From NCBI GenBank assembly GCA_964577055.1, contig CAZNWC010000005.1, positions 1 through 64,000 on the forward strand: a DNA stretch of 64,000 nt. The letters run 5' to 3'. A model generated the notes under the pieces. The model ran no database searches. It was given only the letters and a program-made list of their open reading frames with translations, and was not told where the DNA came from. A program made the translations under genes and the position numbers. Shown here piece after piece: positions 63,589 through 64,000 of the stretch (positions are counted from its first letter, which is position 1; each line of letters starts with the position of its first letter). The DNA is from PNNG01 sp964577055 (GTDB lineage Bacteria; Bacteroidota; Bacteroidia; UBA7662).

Positions 63589-64000
63589 GTTCGTTCCAAC
63601 AAGTGTATGAAGCCTATTGGCCACGTATTTACCGATTGTGCCTGGCTTATGTGGGCGATCAGGAATGGGCAAAAGATGTATGCCAAGAGTGTTTCGAAAT
63701 TGCCTGGCGACAACGCAATCAATTCAGGGAAGAAGCTCAAATGAGCAGCTGGATATTCCGAATTGCGGTGAATTTGTGCTTGCGCCAGCTCAAAAGGGCA
63801 GAAAAGCAATCGGGCTGGGAAGCTGAGCACCACGAGCGCCAACAATTGCAGCAAGAACGACGCACCGATTTGGAGATGCGCTTGTACGAAGCCATTGGAC
63901 AATTGCCCGAAATCGACCGATTGCTCATTTCATTGCACCTCGAGCAAATGCCCCAACAGCAAATTGCTGAGCTTCTCGACTTATCGCACGCCAATGTGCG
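63585..64000 (+). CDS. ECF-type RNA polymerase sigma factor, 3' end outside window
   Basis: The first 138 codons of a sigma-70 family protein. Region 2 is seen in AYWPRIYRLCLAYVGDQEWA, DVCQECFEIAWRQRNQF and MSSWIFRIAVNLCLRQLKRA. Region 4 begins with LYEAIGQLPEIDRLLISLHL and the helix-turn-helix IAELLDLSHANV, where the window ends. It is translationally coupled to the hydrolase gene by ATGA. An anti-sigma factor would be expected downstream. Confidence 0.9.
   Translation, partial: MSSFQQVYEAYWPRIYRLCLAYVGDQEWAKDVCQECFEIAWRQRNQFREEAQMSSWIFRIAVNLCLRQLKRAEKQSGWEAEHHERQQLQQERRTDLEMRLYEAIGQLPEIDRLLISLHLEQMPQQQIAELLDLSHANV

Overview
The window is a chromosomal segment of a Bacteroidota bacterium, probably from the Chitinophagia/Saprospiria side of the phylum. 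The evidence is: type IX secretion (T9SS) type A sorting domains on four exported proteins and a type B (gliding-motility C-terminal) domain on a fifth; GLPGLI and outer-membrane beta-barrel proteins; a b558-type succinate dehydrogenase; and promoters with the Bacteroidota -7 box TAnnTTTG. No phage, IS transposase, CRISPR array or rRNA was seen.

Layout. 1-370: three tRNA genes (Pro truncated by the window edge, Ser, Arg) on the minus strand. 460-9226: secreted and envelope proteins on the minus strand (MauG-like peroxidase, acyl-CoA synthetase, three tandem Omp28-like thioredoxin-motif proteins). 9360-14245: the miaB / sigma-54 activator / lptE / TPR protein / secG run, followed by a candidate small structured RNA. 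14454-16999: two genes each cut by one in-frame stop codon. 17155-19085: groES-groEL. 19578-30932: GLPGLI plus barrel protein, sdhCAB, a large T9SS type B protein, ribE and DUF2461. 30905-46020: signalling and housekeeping genes, including two hybrid histidine kinases that are broken by frame errors, an AbgT transporter, a histone-deacetylase-like amidohydrolase, two Nudix hydrolases, a PhoA phosphatase and an intact two-component pair. 46017-55999: a photolyase / cryptochrome / pterin / flavin neighbourhood with a toxin-antitoxin pair. 56237-64000: lysA (frameshifted), the kynurenine-pathway pair HAO-ACMSD, a UbiA-like membrane protein, an AddB-like nuclease, an alpha/beta hydrolase and a truncated ECF sigma factor.

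Most unusual feature. A family of roughly 180-230 bp hairpin-containing interspersed repeats sits beside gene 3' ends. At three of these loci (fadD, the CtlX-like gene, the CPD photolyase) one to three extra copies of the neighbouring gene's 3' end lie between the repeats. The extra photolyase ends differ from the resident gene almost only at synonymous positions. They therefore look like the tails of once-functional diverged alleles rather than freshly copied junk. A vapBC-type pair lies inside the photolyase array.

The second theme is reading-frame damage. Five genes carry seven lesions: three in-frame stops, three single-base shifts at A or T homopolymers and one shift elsewhere. They may be true pseudogenes or assembly errors; the sequence alone cannot decide.
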